This document shows positions 15,365 to 24,099 of a DNA stretch of 64,000 bases, in pieces. Numbering within the stretch: position 1 is the stretch's first letter; every line of letters begins with the position of its first letter. The stretch is from Actinacidiphila cocklensis (GTDB lineage: Bacteria; Actinomycetota; Actinomycetes; Streptomycetales; Streptomycetaceae). A program made the position numbers and the translations under genes. The stretch lies in NCBI RefSeq assembly GCF_907177275.1, contig NZ_CAJSLV010000064.1, forward strand, positions 34,600 through 98,599, given 5' to 3'. Below the pieces are notes generated by a model that was given only the letters and a program-made list of their open reading frames with translations, made no database searches and was not told the origin of the DNA.

Positions 15365-16086
15365 GCGGTGGCTCCTCGGTCGGTGGCGGGGCGTTCGGTG
15401 GCGGGCGCGGGCTGGCCGTAGACGTTCTGGTAGCGCTCGTAGAGCCGGTCGATGTCAGAGCCGGCGATCGGCAGCGGATCGCCCAGCTGCCGCGAGATGT
15501 GCACCGTCCGGGCCACGTCCTCGCACATCACCGCGGCCTTCACCGCGGCACGGGCGTCCCGTCCCACCGTGAAGACGCCGTGGTTGCGCATCAGCACCGC
15601 GGGCGAGCGGTGGCCCTCCAGCGTCTCGACGATGCCCCGCCCGATCGAGTCGTCCCCGATCAGCGCGAACGGCCCCACCGGGATCTCCGCCCCGAACTCG
15701 TCGGCCATCGCGGTCAGGACGCACGGCACCGCCTCGCCGCGGGCCGCCCACGCGCACGCGTACGTCGAGTGGGTGTGCACCACCCCGCCGACCTCGGGCA
15801 TGTGCCGGTAGACGTACGCGTGCGCCGCGGTGTCCGACGACGGCGACAGGCCGCCGCCCTCCACCACACGGCCCTGGAGGTCGCACACGATCATGTTCGC
15901 GGGCGTCAGCCGGTCGTAGTCCACCCCGCTGGGCTTGATCACGAAGAGATCGGCGTCCGGCACCCGGGCGGAGACGTTTCCGGCCGTCCACACCACCAGG
16001 TTGTAGCGGACCAACTCCTGATGCAGGTCGCTGACCTGCTCACGCAGGCGCGCGACGGCGCCGGCCGGTGCGGGGGGACTGCTCAT
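15361..16086 (-). CDS. araD: L-ribulose-5-phosphate 4-epimerase
   Basis: A 241-residue class II aldolase/epimerase giving D-xylulose 5-phosphate. Supporting motifs are WTAGNVSARV, KPSGVDYDRLTP, the zinc-ligand pair HTHSTYACAWA and a further histidine in LMRNHGVF. ATG 16086 is preferred over an in-frame start farther upstream because the shorter form matches the family N-terminus (VARLREQVSDLHQELVRYNL). The 90-bp gap to araB holds two LacI-type operators, so araDA probably has its own regulated promoter. Confidence 0.95.
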   Translation of the reverse strand: MSSPPAPAGAVARLREQVSDLHQELVRYNLVVWTAGNVSARVPDADLFVIKPSGVDYDRLTPANMIVCDLQGRVVEGGGLSPSSDTAAHAYVYRHMPEVGGVVHTHSTYACAWAARGEAVPCVLTAMADEFGAEIPVGPFALIGDDSIGRGIVETLEGHRSPAVLMRNHGVFTVGRDARAAVKAAVMCEDVARTVHISRQLGDPLPIAGSDIDRLYERYQNVYGQPAPATERPATDRGATA

Positions 16087-16117
16087 GGCGAAGAACCTCG
16101 GTCTCGTCTCTCGGATA

Positions 16118-16148
16118 GTGAGCGCTAACAAAAATAGTGATCGCTAAC
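16118..16148. promoter_or_regulatory. Tandem LacI-type operators upstream of araDA
   Basis: Two boxes, GTGAGCGCTAAC (16118-16129) and GTGATCGCTAAC (16137-16148), are 19 bp apart and share the core of the site before the araR-like gene at 19028-19039. They lie in the araB-araD gap, about 30 bp before the araD start, where a bound repressor would block initiation. Confidence 0.75.
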
Positions 16149-16176
16149 AATCTGCGGTGTGTGCCGACCCGGCACC

Positions 16177-17838
16177 TCACGCCTCCCGGGCCGTGCGCAG
16201 CGCGCGCAGCCGGTGCATGACCTCGTTGCCGCCGCGGCCGAAGTGGTCGTGCAGGGTGCGGTACTCGGCGTACAGCAGGTCGTACGCGGCCGCCCGCTCC
16301 GGATCGGGGACGTAGACCGCCCGCTCGATCCGCCCCATCGCCTCCGAGGCGCTGCGGATGTCCGGGTACTCCCCCGCCGCGACCGCCGCGTGGATCGCCG
16401 CGCCCAGCGCGGGACCCTGCTCGGAGGCCAGCAGGTTGATCGGGCGGCCCAGCACATCGCTGTAGGTCTGCATCAGGAAGGCGTTCTTCAACAGCCCGCC
16501 CGCCGCAGTGAATTCGCCCACCGGCACGCCCGACTCCTCGAACGCCTCGATGATCGTGCGGGTGCCGAACGCGGTCGCCTCGACCAGCGCCCGGTAGATG
16601 TCCTCGGGGCGGGTGTCCAGCGTCAACCCCACGATCAGTCCTGACAGATGGTGGTCGACCAGCACCGAGCGGTTGCCGCTGTGCCAGTCCAGCGCCACCA
16701 GGCCGTGCCCGCCGACCGGCTGCGACGCGGCCTTGCGGGTGAGCAGCTCGTGCACCGAGACGCCCTCGCGCCGGGCCTCGGCGGCGTACTCGTGCGGCGC
16801 GGCGGTGCGCACCGCCCACGCCAGGATGTCGCCCACCCCGCTCTGCCCGGCCTCGTAGCCCCACAGCCCGGGCACCACGCCGTCGCGGACCACCCCGCAC
16901 ATGCCGGGGACCTCGCCCAGCACGTCGGAGTTCATGATGTGGCAGGTCGAGGTGCCCATGATCGCCAGCATGTGGCCGGGCTCCAGCGCCCGGGCCGCCG
17001 CGCTGGTGACATGCGCGTCCACGTTGCCCACCGCGACGACCGTGCCCTCCCGAAGCCCGGTCAGCGCCGCCGCCTGCGCGCTCAGCTTCCCCGCCGGGGC
17101 GCCGAGTTGGGACAGCGGGTGCTCCAGCTTGGCGGTGAAGTCCGCGAAGTCCGGGTGCAGCGAGGCCAGGAAGGCCGCGTCGGGGTAACGGCCGTCCTGG
17201 TGGATGCCCTTGTAGCCGGCCGTGCACAGGTTTCGGTTCTCCGAGCCGGTCAGCTGCCACACGATCCAGTCGGCCGCCTCGATCCACCGCTCGGTGGCGG
17301 CGTAGACCTCCGGGTCCTCGCGCAGCATCTGCAGCGCCTTCGCGTACTGCCACTCGCTGGAGATCTTCCCGCCGTAGCGGGGCAGCCAGTCCTGCCCCGA
17401 CTCCTCGGCCGCCCGCACGATCGCGTCGGCCTCCGGCTGGGCCGCGTGGTGCCGCCACAGCTTGGGGTACGCGTGCGGCCGGTCCGCGAAGTCCGGCAGC
17501 TCGCTCAGCGGCGTACCGTCCGCGAGCGCCGGCAGCACCGTGCACGCGGTGAAGTCGGTGGCGATGCCGACCACCTGCTCGGCCCGCACCCCGGCCGCCG
17601 CCAGCGCGCGCGGCACCGCGAAGCGCAGCACGTCGCGCCAGTCCTGCGGGATCTGCAACGCCCAGTCGGGCGGCAGCACATGGCCGCTGCCGGGCAGCAC
17701 ACCGTCCACCACGCCGTGGGTGTACTCGTGCACCGCGCTGCCCAGCTCGGCGCCGTCCTCGACGGCGACGACCAGTGCGCGGCCCGACAGGGTCCCGAAG
17801 TCGACACCCACGGTCACGGCGGGCGAATCGGTGGTCAT
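16177..17838 (-). CDS. araB: L-ribulokinase
   Basis: A 553-residue FGGY kinase phosphorylating L-ribulose. The phosphate-1 loop VGVDFGTLSGRALVV is at the N-terminus; ATDFTACTVLP, WLPRYGGKISSEW, GNVDAHVTSAAA, MGTSTCHI, GYEAGQSGVGD and the C-terminal TAAGGLLKNAFLMQTYSDV and EQGPALGAAIHA are typical of bacterial AraB. It sits 91 bp downstream of the araR-like gene and has no operator of its own in that gap, so it is probably cotranscribed with the regulator. Confidence 0.96.
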   Translation of the reverse strand: MTTDSPAVTVGVDFGTLSGRALVVAVEDGAELGSAVHEYTHGVVDGVLPGSGHVLPPDWALQIPQDWRDVLRFAVPRALAAAGVRAEQVVGIATDFTACTVLPALADGTPLSELPDFADRPHAYPKLWRHHAAQPEADAIVRAAEESGQDWLPRYGGKISSEWQYAKALQMLREDPEVYAATERWIEAADWIVWQLTGSENRNLCTAGYKGIHQDGRYPDAAFLASLHPDFADFTAKLEHPLSQLGAPAGKLSAQAAALTGLREGTVVAVGNVDAHVTSAAARALEPGHMLAIMGTSTCHIMNSDVLGEVPGMCGVVRDGVVPGLWGYEAGQSGVGDILAWAVRTAAPHEYAAEARREGVSVHELLTRKAASQPVGGHGLVALDWHSGNRSVLVDHHLSGLIVGLTLDTRPEDIYRALVEATAFGTRTIIEAFEESGVPVGEFTAAGGLLKNAFLMQTYSDVLGRPINLLASEQGPALGAAIHAAVAAGEYPDIRSASEAMGRIERAVYVPDPERAAAYDLLYAEYRTLHDHFGRGGNEVMHRLRALRTAREA

Positions 17839-17929
17839 AGATGCTCTCCAGATATGCGGGAGGTCCCGGCGGCGCCCGTGGCGTGCCGGAACCTTCGTGC
17901 GGGCCGCCGCGCGGGCGGCCCTGGCGGCC

Positions 17930-19000
17930 TCAGGACGACGTACTGCTGCGCCGGACGATCAGCCGGGGTTCGATCACCACGCGCTCACCGTCATGGCTGG
18001 TCGAGCCGGACTCCAACTGGGACACCAGCAGGCGGATGCTGGCCTGCCCGACCGCGGCGAAGTCCTGCCGGACGGTCGTCAGCGGCGGGGCGAAGAACTC
18101 GGCCTCGGGGATGTCGTCGAAGCCGGCGATCGCGACCTGGCCCGGGACCGAGAGGCCCGCCTCGCGGAAGGCCCGCATCAGGCCCAGCGCCATCTGGTCG
18201 TTGGCCACGAACACGGCGGTGACGTCGGCGGACGTCCTGCGGGCCGACCCGGCGGCGACCCGCCCGGCCAGCTCCTGGCCCGCGCGGTAGCCCGACAGCG
18301 GCGTCCAGTCCCCCACCAGCGGCGGCGGCACCTCGACGCCGGCCTCCTCCAGGGTGCTGCGCCAGCCGTTCACCCGGGCCTCGGCCTCGAACCAGTCCGG
18401 CGGCCCGGCGACATGCCACACCGTACGGTGGCCGACCCCCAGCAGATGGCTGGTCGCCAGCCGCGCGCCCAGCTCCTGGTCGACCGACACCCCCGCTATC
18501 GGCAGCGAGTGCCCGCCCTCCACGGTGACGACCGGGAACGGCAGGCGCAGTTCGGCCAGCGCGGCGACGGCCTCGCGGTGCGGCACTATCACCACGATGC
18601 CCTCGACGCCCCAGTCGCTCAGGTGGTCGATGGCCTCTTCGAGCGCCTTGGCCGTGTAGCGGCGCAGCGTGACGGCGGAGACCATGTAGCCCTCGTCGCG
18701 GGCGGCCTCCTCCAGGCCGAACAGCGTGCTGGCGGGACCGAAGAGCGTCGGGTTGCACGCCACCACCCCGAGGGTGAGGGTGCGCCGGGTGACCAGGGCT
18801 CTCGCCGAGGAGTTGCGCCGGTAGCCGAGCTGCTCGATGGCCCGCTGCACCTCGGCGCGGGTCGTGTCGCGCACGTTGGGGTGGTGGCTGAGCACGCGCG
18901 AGACGGTCTGGTGCGAGACGCCTGCCACCTGGGCGACATCCGCCATCGTGGGCGCGCGGCCCCGGCGGGCGTGCCCGTCGCTCTGCGCGGTGTGCGACAT
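17930..19000 (-). CDS. LacI-family repressor of the arabinose genes
   Basis: 356 residues. The N-terminal LacI helix-turn-helix reads TMADVAQVAGVSHQTVSRVLSH (split here as TMADVAQVAG, VSHQTVSRVL and SH) with the hinge VQRAIEQLGYRRNSSARALV. It is followed by a periplasmic-binding-protein-like sugar domain (VGHRTVWHVAGP, FVANDQMALGLMRAF, IAGFDDIPEAEFF). It heads the ara transcript and has one box of the shared operator 28 bp upstream of its ATG, implying autoregulation. Control of araB and araDA by this protein is inferred from the identical operators; arabinose or a phosphate of it is the likely inducer. Confidence 0.92.
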   Translation of the reverse strand: MSHTAQSDGHARRGRAPTMADVAQVAGVSHQTVSRVLSHHPNVRDTTRAEVQRAIEQLGYRRNSSARALVTRRTLTLGVVACNPTLFGPASTLFGLEEAARDEGYMVSAVTLRRYTAKALEEAIDHLSDWGVEGIVVIVPHREAVAALAELRLPFPVVTVEGGHSLPIAGVSVDQELGARLATSHLLGVGHRTVWHVAGPPDWFEAEARVNGWRSTLEEAGVEVPPPLVGDWTPLSGYRAGQELAGRVAAGSARRTSADVTAVFVANDQMALGLMRAFREAGLSVPGQVAIAGFDDIPEAEFFAPPLTTVRQDFAAVGQASIRLLVSQLESGSTSHDGERVVIEPRLIVRRSSTSS

Positions 19001-19027
19001 GGTTCTCCGATCCGTGATGATGTCATT

Positions 19028-19039
19028 GTTAGCGCTCAC
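19028..19039. promoter_or_regulatory. LacI-type operator before the arabinose repressor gene
   Basis: GTTAGCGCTCAC is the exact reverse complement of the first box before araD. It holds the perfect palindrome AGCGCT and sits 28 bp from the repressor start. Confidence 0.75.
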
Positions 19040-19874
19040 AGCACAGATCGTCAAGGCCAGCGCACCACCCACTCCACGTGGGGCGCCCCCGAGCCTATTG
19101 CCCCACCGGGCGGTGCGTCGCCCCCGACGCGAGGGGGCTCTGCGGTCCGTCCCGGACCACCGGCGCAAGGGGGCTCTTCGGTCCGTCCCGGACCACCGGC
19201 ACAAGGGGGCTCTTCGGTCCGTCCCGGACCACCGGCGCAAGGGGGCTCTTCGGTCCGTCCCGGACCACCCGCCGGTGGTGGTGGGCTGAGCGCGCAGTTC
19301 CCCGCGGAGGAGGGCAAGCCCTCAAGGTGGCGCTGGGGGTACCTCCACGACGGGCCGCACGTCGCCACCGGCCCAAAGGGGCTCATCGGTCCGATACGGA
19401 CCACCCGCCGGTGGAGGGCTGAGCGCGCAGTTCCCCGCGCCCCTGGTGTGCCCCCCTTGCGCAAGTGACCGCGACACCACCGTCACGTGGAAACGGACCG
19501 CCACCGCGTCCAGGTGGCGCTGGGGGTGCCCCCAGGCGAAGCCATGGGGGGCGGAATGCGCGATCAACCGTCGACGGGCTGTACGGCGCCACCGGACCGG
19601 AGGGGCTGTTCGGTCCGATACGGACCACCCGCCGGTGGCCGGCTGAGCGCGCAGTTCCCCGCGCCCCTGGGTGGCACCCTCATGCGGCGACGGGCCGCCA
19701 GCCGATCAGGGGCGCGGGGAACTGCGCGACCAGCCCACCACCGGCCGTCGTGTGGCCACGGACCGCCAGCGCATCCAGGTGGCGCTGGGCGCGGCCAACC
19801 GTCGACGAGCTGCACGTCGCCACCGGACCGGAGGGGCTGTTCGGTCCGATACGGACCACCCGCCGGTGGACCCG
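19040..19874. repeat. Gene-free nest of Streptomyces-type palindromic repeats
   Basis: 835 bp without a convincing gene; the open frames here are low-complexity translations of the repeats. Copies of a palindrome GGTCCG-NNN-CGGACC followed by a CCACC/GGTGG stem and a CGCGCAGTTCCCCGCGCCCC tail occur at about 19389-19447, 19611-19678 and 19841-19870. An inverted copy of the tail is near 19709-19735, and GGGGGT/GCCCCC hairpins near 19516 are a second repeat type. They separate the ara locus from the MFS gene and may terminate convergent transcription. Confidence 0.8.
19131..19274. repeat. Four tandem 36-bp repeats
   Basis: Units start at 19131, 19167, 19203 and 19239, period exactly 36 bp. Each carries GGGGGCTC, then the palindrome GGTCCGTCCCGGACC and CACCGG. 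The last unit diverges at its 3' end into the neighbouring interspersed repeat. The units are contiguous with no spacers. Confidence 0.9.
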
Positions 19875-21053
19875 TCACAGCGCGCCCGCAGGGGGAACCG
19901 CGCGCAGGCCTCCCCGGCAGGGGAAGGCGGCCAGGGCGGCGACGCAGGCCGCGGAGGCCAGGGTGGTGGGGAGGGAGCGGGTGGCGAGGGGGCCGGCGAG
20001 GGCCGCGCCCAGGGCGAATCCGGTGAGCTTCACGCTGGCTCCCGTCGTGAAGACCTGCGCACGCAGGTGTTCCGGGGCCTCCCGGTGCCGGATGGCGAAC
20101 AGTGCGGCCAGTTGGGGGCCTTCGCCGAGCCCGGCCAGGAGCGCCGCCGCGACGAGCACGACGGGTTGGCCCCAGGCCGCCAGGGCCAAGGCCGCCGCCT
20201 GGACGAGCGCGCCGGCCCGGATGACCGCGGCCGGGGCGACCGCCCGCGGGAAGCGGGCGAGTACCGCGTTGGCCACCAGAGCCGAACCCGCCGCGCAGGC
20301 GAGGAGCACCGCCCCCCGTCCGGCTCCGCCCAGAACCCGCTCCCCCAGCAACGGAACGCAGGCCATCAGCATGCCCTGGGCGACGCAGGAGAGGACCGAG
20401 GCGAGAGTCGCCCGCGCCAGCGCGGGCCTTCCGGCGACGACCCGCAGTCCGGCCGCCAGGGTCGCAGCCCTCCTCACCCGGCCGGGTCGGCCGGGTCGGC
20501 CGGGCAGAGCCCACGCGGCGGGCAGCGCCAGCGCGATGAGCATCAGCGCGACGACGACCGCGGTCCGAGCTCCCACCGCCTGCGCCACCCCGCCGGCGAG
20601 AGCCGGACCGGCCAGGCTCGCCACCCCGAAGGTCATCGCGTCGAACGCGTTCGCCCGGGGCAGGCGGTCGCCGTCCACCACGCGCGGCAGTTGGGCCGTC
20701 CATCCGCCCGACAGGGCCGGCCCCGTCAACCCCGTCACCACAGCGATGGTGATCGTGACCGCGAACGGCACCCGCCCGAGGCCCAGGAGAACCGCCCCCA
20801 GCCCCACCGCGTACAGCGCCAGCGCTCCGGCGAGCAGGCGACCTGGCCGTGCGGCCCTGTCGAGGAGCACCCCGAGCACCGGCCCCCCGACCGCGGCGGA
20901 GATCGTGATGCCCGCGAGGAGCGCCGACGCGTCGGCGGTCGACCCGGCCAGGGCGAATCCGGCCAGCATCAGCGCGGGTCCCGACATCTCGTCCCCGGCG
21001 CGGGCCACCGTCGCCCCCGCAAGATAGAAGGTGAGCGAGTAACGCCTTCTCAT
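19875..21053 (-). CDS. MFS transporter, probable drug efflux
   Basis: A 392-residue integral membrane protein with about twelve hydrophobic helices. LLDRAARPGRLLAG after helix 2 is the position of MFS motif A; DAMTFGVASLAGPALAGGVAQ and ARATLASVLSCVAQG are typical small-residue helices. It is divergent from the CGNR regulator with only 38 bp between the starts; a GTTAC/GTAAC palindrome in that gap can control it. Regulator/pump pairs of this layout usually respond to the exported compound; no substrate can be named. Confidence 0.85.
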   Translation of the reverse strand: MRRRYSLTFYLAGATVARAGDEMSGPALMLAGFALAGSTADASALLAGITISAAVGGPVLGVLLDRAARPGRLLAGALALYAVGLGAVLLGLGRVPFAVTITIAVVTGLTGPALSGGWTAQLPRVVDGDRLPRANAFDAMTFGVASLAGPALAGGVAQAVGARTAVVVALMLIALALPAAWALPGRPGRPGRVRRAATLAAGLRVVAGRPALARATLASVLSCVAQGMLMACVPLLGERVLGGAGRGAVLLACAAGSALVANAVLARFPRAVAPAAVIRAGALVQAAALALAAWGQPVVLVAAALLAGLGEGPQLAALFAIRHREAPEHLRAQVFTTGASVKLTGFALGAALAGPLATRSLPTTLASAACVAALAAFPCRGGLRAVPPAGAL

Positions 21054-21062
21054 CGAAGCGAC

Positions 21063-21076
21063 GTTACGGTGGTAAC
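21063..21076. promoter_or_regulatory. GTTAC-GGTG-GTAAC palindrome between MFS and CGNR genes
   Basis: Five-base arms at 21063-21067 and 21072-21076 lie 10 bp from the MFS start and 16 bp from the regulator start. A further GTTAC occurs at 21096. The position fits an operator serving both divergent genes. Confidence 0.5.
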
Positions 21077-21091
21077 TCAGAACCTTTCAAG

Positions 21092-21679
21092 ATGCGTTAC
21101 ATTCGCACGGTGTCCACCGACAGCGACGACTGGTCCACCCGGCACTCCGTACTGGCCACGGCCCGGCGGGCCGCCGCACTCGTCAACGCCCTGTCCGGCG
21201 ACCGCCCCGACCCGGCCGACGTCGCCGACGTCGCCGACGTCCTCCGCGCGTACGGCGAGACGGACCCCCTCGACCTCACCGCCCACGACGTCGCCGGGAT
21301 GCGTACGGCAGCCGCCCTGCTACGCCAGGTCTTCGCCGCCGAGCACGCCGACGCCGCCGCGGCCGTCCTCAACCGCCTCCTCCAGGAGCACACCGGGCCG
21401 CTCCGCCTGACCTCGCACAGCGGCAGCACCCCCTGGCACCCGCACGTCGACCGCGACGACGACGGACCCTGGGACGAATGGCTCCTCGCCTCGTCCTGCC
21501 TGGCCCTGGCCGTCCTGGTCTGGGATCGTCAGCATCCGCCCGGCAGGATCTGCGCCTCGCCCAGTTGCGACAACGTCTTCATCACCCAGGGCAGCGGCCA
21601 GGAACGCCGCTACTGCTCCCGCCGGTGCGCAACCCGCGAACGGGTCGCGGCCCACCGGCGCGCCCACGCCGGCGGATGA
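21092..21679 (+). CDS. CGNR zinc-finger (ABATE-type) transcriptional regulator
   Basis: 195 residues. The N-terminal part (ARRAAALVNALSGDRPDPADV) resembles the ABATE stress-response domain. The C-terminal CASPSCDNVFITQGSGQERR followed by YCSRRCATRERVAAHR is the CGNR zinc finger with four cysteines. Such proteins often regulate a neighbouring transporter, consistent with the divergent MFS gene 38 bp away. ATG 21092 gives the full frame; GTG 21110 is an alternative, since TACATT (21098-21103) could serve as the -10 of a nearly leaderless transcript. Confidence 0.83.
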   Translation: MRYIRTVSTDSDDWSTRHSVLATARRAAALVNALSGDRPDPADVADVADVLRAYGETDPLDLTAHDVAGMRTAAALLRQVFAAEHADAAAAVLNRLLQEHTGPLRLTSHSGSTPWHPHVDRDDDGPWDEWLLASSCLALAVLVWDRQHPPGRICASPSCDNVFITQGSGQERRYCSRRCATRERVAAHRRAHAGG

Positions 21680-21710
21680 GCGGGGGCGCCGCACGCAGCA
21701 GCACCCCCGC
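21680..21710. terminator. Hairpin between convergent CGNR and GH30 genes
   Basis: Arms GCGGGGG (21680-21686) and CCCCCGC (21704-21710) with a 17-nt loop fill most of the 39-bp gap between the two stops. There is no T-run, and the loop is long. Confidence 0.45.
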
Positions 21711-21718
21711 GCACCGCG

Positions 21719-23650
21719 TCAGCGGTAGAGGTGGAGGTCCGCCACGCTCCACCAACTGCCCGAGGCAGCCGTCTGGTTCACCCGGACGTAGCGTGCGACG
21801 GCAGCGGACCGCAGGTCGACGTTCGTGAGCTGGCCCGTACCGGCGCCCGAGGCGACGTCACGCCAGTGCGTACCGTCGTCGCTCAGCGACAGCGTCCAAC
21901 CACGGGCGTAGTCACCGAGGTTGTCACCGCTGTCGATCCCCACCCGCCGGAAGGCGACCCGGTGGCCCAGGTCGAGCTGGACGTACTGGCCCGGGGTCTG
22001 CGCGGCCCCGGTGGTCCAGCGGGTGGACCCGTCGCCGTCAGCAACGAGTGCCGCCGAGGCGGGGGTTGAGGCCGAGACGGTGGCACCGTCGAGCGGCACC
22101 TCGTGCAGCGGGCTCACGAGCCGCCCGTCACGCGGCCAGGTGAAGGTGGCCAACGCCCCGCCCGGCAGCGTGTAGTCGAAGCTCTCGCCGCCCACCGCGA
22201 CGGTGAAGGACCGCGGGTTGTCGTTCTCGTTGTGCACGACCAGCGCCGTGGAGCCGTCCGGGTTGCGGAAGGCGACGTCGGTGAGCTGGCCGTTCCAGCC
22301 GGTCGTGCCGTAGTTCGTGCTGCCGATGCGGACCGCACCCGGCTTCACGAACTTCGACAGGTGGCCGATCGTGGAGTATTCGGCGTTGGTGGTGACGGTG
22401 CCGTCGGGCGCGACGGTCAGCAGCGCCGAGCAGGTGTCGCAGCCGCCGTTGTGCGGGCCGCCCGCCGGGTCCAGGGCGAGGTTCCAGTCGGCCACGGACT
22501 TGGCCCAGTTGCGGGTGGTGCCCACCGTGATCGTGCGGGCGTGCCAGGTGAGGGTGCCGCGGAAGATCTGCGCGGGCGTGTCGGTGGCACCGTGCGAGCC
22601 CGAGCACTCGGTGAACCAGATGCCCTTGTCCGGGTGCGCGTCGTGCAGCGCGGTCTGCGCGCTGGGGTCGCCGGAGTAGCAGTGGTACGCGGTACCGGCG
22701 ATCCAGCGGGCGGCGGAGCTGTCCAGCACCTCGTACGGGTAGTCCGTCTGCGGGTCCTCGCCCAGCTTCTCGGCGGTCGCGATGTCGCCGGGGTGGGTGG
22801 TCCAGTTGTGGTCGTACGCGAGGATCTTCGTCCGCGGGCTCGCCTCGCGCAGCAGCGGGCCGAGCGCCTCGATGACGGCGACCTCCTGCCGCACGTCCAG
22901 GTCGGTGCCGGGGTACGCGTTCGGCGCGCGGTTCTGCGGCTCGTTCTGGACGGTGAGGTAGTCGACGGGGACGCCCGCGGCCGCGTAGGCCTGCACGAAC
23001 TTCACCAGGTAGCGGGCGTACGCCTGGTAGACGGCCGGGTCGTCCTTGAGGTGCCCGCCGACCAGCGAGTCGGAGTCCTTCATCCAGGCCGGCGGGCTCC
23101 ACGGCGTGGCCATCACGGTGAGCTGCGGGTTGAGCTGCCTGGCCTGCCGCAGCAACGGCAGGATCTGCGCCTGGTCGTGGGCGACGCTGAAGTTCTTCAG
23201 GCCGAAGTCGGTCTGCCCTGCGGGCATGTCGTCGTACGTGTAGTGCGCGGCCGCTGCGGTGAAGTCGGAGGAGCCGACGGGCTGGCGCAGGAAGCTCACG
23301 CCGATGCCCTGCCGCGGGTCGAACAGCTTGCGCATCGCCGCGGCGCGCGCCGCCGCGGGCAGCGAACTGAGCACCGCCGCGGAGGAGTCGGTCATCGCGC
23401 CGCCGAAGCCGTCCATCCGCTGGAAGGTCTGGTTCGGGTCGACGGTGATCGTCGTCAGATCGGAGCCGCCGGCGTGGAACGCGACGCTTGCCTGCGGCTG
23501 CAGTTGGGCGGAGTCGTCGGCGGTGGTCAACCACACATGCGCGCTCGGCTGCGTCTTGTGGGTGGCCGGAGCCGCGGTCGCCGCGGCGGGCAGGCAGGTC
23601 AGGCACAGAGCGGCGGCGCTGACCGCCGCGGCGCCCAGGGTGCGTCTCAT
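21719..23650 (-). CDS. Secreted GH30-family glycosidase with C-terminal F5/8-type carbohydrate module
   Basis: 643 residues. A signal peptide (MRRTLGAAAVSAAALCLTC, Ala-rich cleavage region near 30) leads into a GH30 barrel with RMDGFGGAMTDSSAAVL, ATPWSPPAWMKDS, acid/base Glu in LTVQNEPQ near 236 and nucleophile Glu in WFTECSG near 347. A beta-sandwich follows, then a discoidin/F5-8C domain (DGSTRWTTGAAQTPGQYVQL onward, ending VADLHLYR). GH30 members cleave beta-glucosyl, galactan, xylan or fucosyl links; the exact substrate is unresolved. AAGGAG lies 6 nt before ATG 23650. A LacI-like palindrome is found in the leader. Confidence 0.93.
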   Translation of the reverse strand: MRRTLGAAAVSAAALCLTCLPAAATAAPATHKTQPSAHVWLTTADDSAQLQPQASVAFHAGGSDLTTITVDPNQTFQRMDGFGGAMTDSSAAVLSSLPAAARAAAMRKLFDPRQGIGVSFLRQPVGSSDFTAAAAHYTYDDMPAGQTDFGLKNFSVAHDQAQILPLLRQARQLNPQLTVMATPWSPPAWMKDSDSLVGGHLKDDPAVYQAYARYLVKFVQAYAAAGVPVDYLTVQNEPQNRAPNAYPGTDLDVRQEVAVIEALGPLLREASPRTKILAYDHNWTTHPGDIATAEKLGEDPQTDYPYEVLDSSAARWIAGTAYHCYSGDPSAQTALHDAHPDKGIWFTECSGSHGATDTPAQIFRGTLTWHARTITVGTTRNWAKSVADWNLALDPAGGPHNGGCDTCSALLTVAPDGTVTTNAEYSTIGHLSKFVKPGAVRIGSTNYGTTGWNGQLTDVAFRNPDGSTALVVHNENDNPRSFTVAVGGESFDYTLPGGALATFTWPRDGRLVSPLHEVPLDGATVSASTPASAALVADGDGSTRWTTGAAQTPGQYVQLDLGHRVAFRRVGIDSGDNLGDYARGWTLSLSDDGTHWRDVASGAGTGQLTNVDLRSAAVARYVRVNQTAASGSWWSVADLHLYR

Positions 23651-23678
23651 CGGGAGCTCCTTGAAACACATGTAACAC

Positions 23679-23692
23679 GTTGGAAACGTTGG
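23679..23692. promoter_or_regulatory. LacI-like operator in the GH30 leader
   Basis: CGTTGGAAACGTTGG contains the AACGTT centre and GGAAACG half-site typical of LacI/GalR-family operators controlling glycoside hydrolases. It lies about 30 bp upstream of ATG 23650. No LacI gene is adjacent except the ara repressor, whose boxes differ. Confidence 0.45.
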
Positions 23693-24099
23693 GGTGTTCC
23701 GCCCAGGGAACCGTTGCGCTGCCTTGCCTGTCAAGGCTTGTGCCGCACGTCCGGAGCGCCAGGTTCCGGCCGCGGATGTAACACCTCGCTGTAACGCCTC
23801 GCCATTCGCCGCCGGGCGGCCACCGTCCCAGAGGGGCTCACGGTCCGATCCGGACCACCCGCCGGTGGCCGGCTGAGCGCGCAGTTCCCCGCGCCCCTGG
23901 GCGGCACCCCCCTTGCGCAGGGGACCGCGCGACCACCGCGCCCAGCGGAAGCGCACCCTCCCGCGGGAGAGGCACCCCCACGGCACCGCGCCCAGCGGAT
24001 GCGTACCGCTGGATAGGGATGTGGCCCACACATCGGTGGGGCTCTTGTGGCGGTAGGCACCATCGTCGGGGCGGGGTGCGGAAAATACCGTCACCGGGC
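23693..24099. repeat. Intergenic region with one interspersed palindromic repeat (23841-23910)
   Basis: About 400 bp without a gene. Positions 23841-23910 hold a full copy of the GGTCCG-ATC-CGGACC element with its GGTGG stem and CGCGCAGTTCCCCGCGCCCC tail, as in the 19-kb nest. The promoter of the ABC importer should lie in 23950-24090, but no clear -35/-10 pair was found. Confidence 0.7.

Noticed and set aside
19131..19274. Possible CRISPR array because of 36-bp repeats
   Set aside because: The repeats are contiguous with no unique spacers and no cas genes are near.
19465..21027. Long plus-strand open frame opposite the MFS gene
   Set aside because: It is antisense to a clear membrane transporter and its N-terminal part translates palindromic repeats; no protein family is evident.
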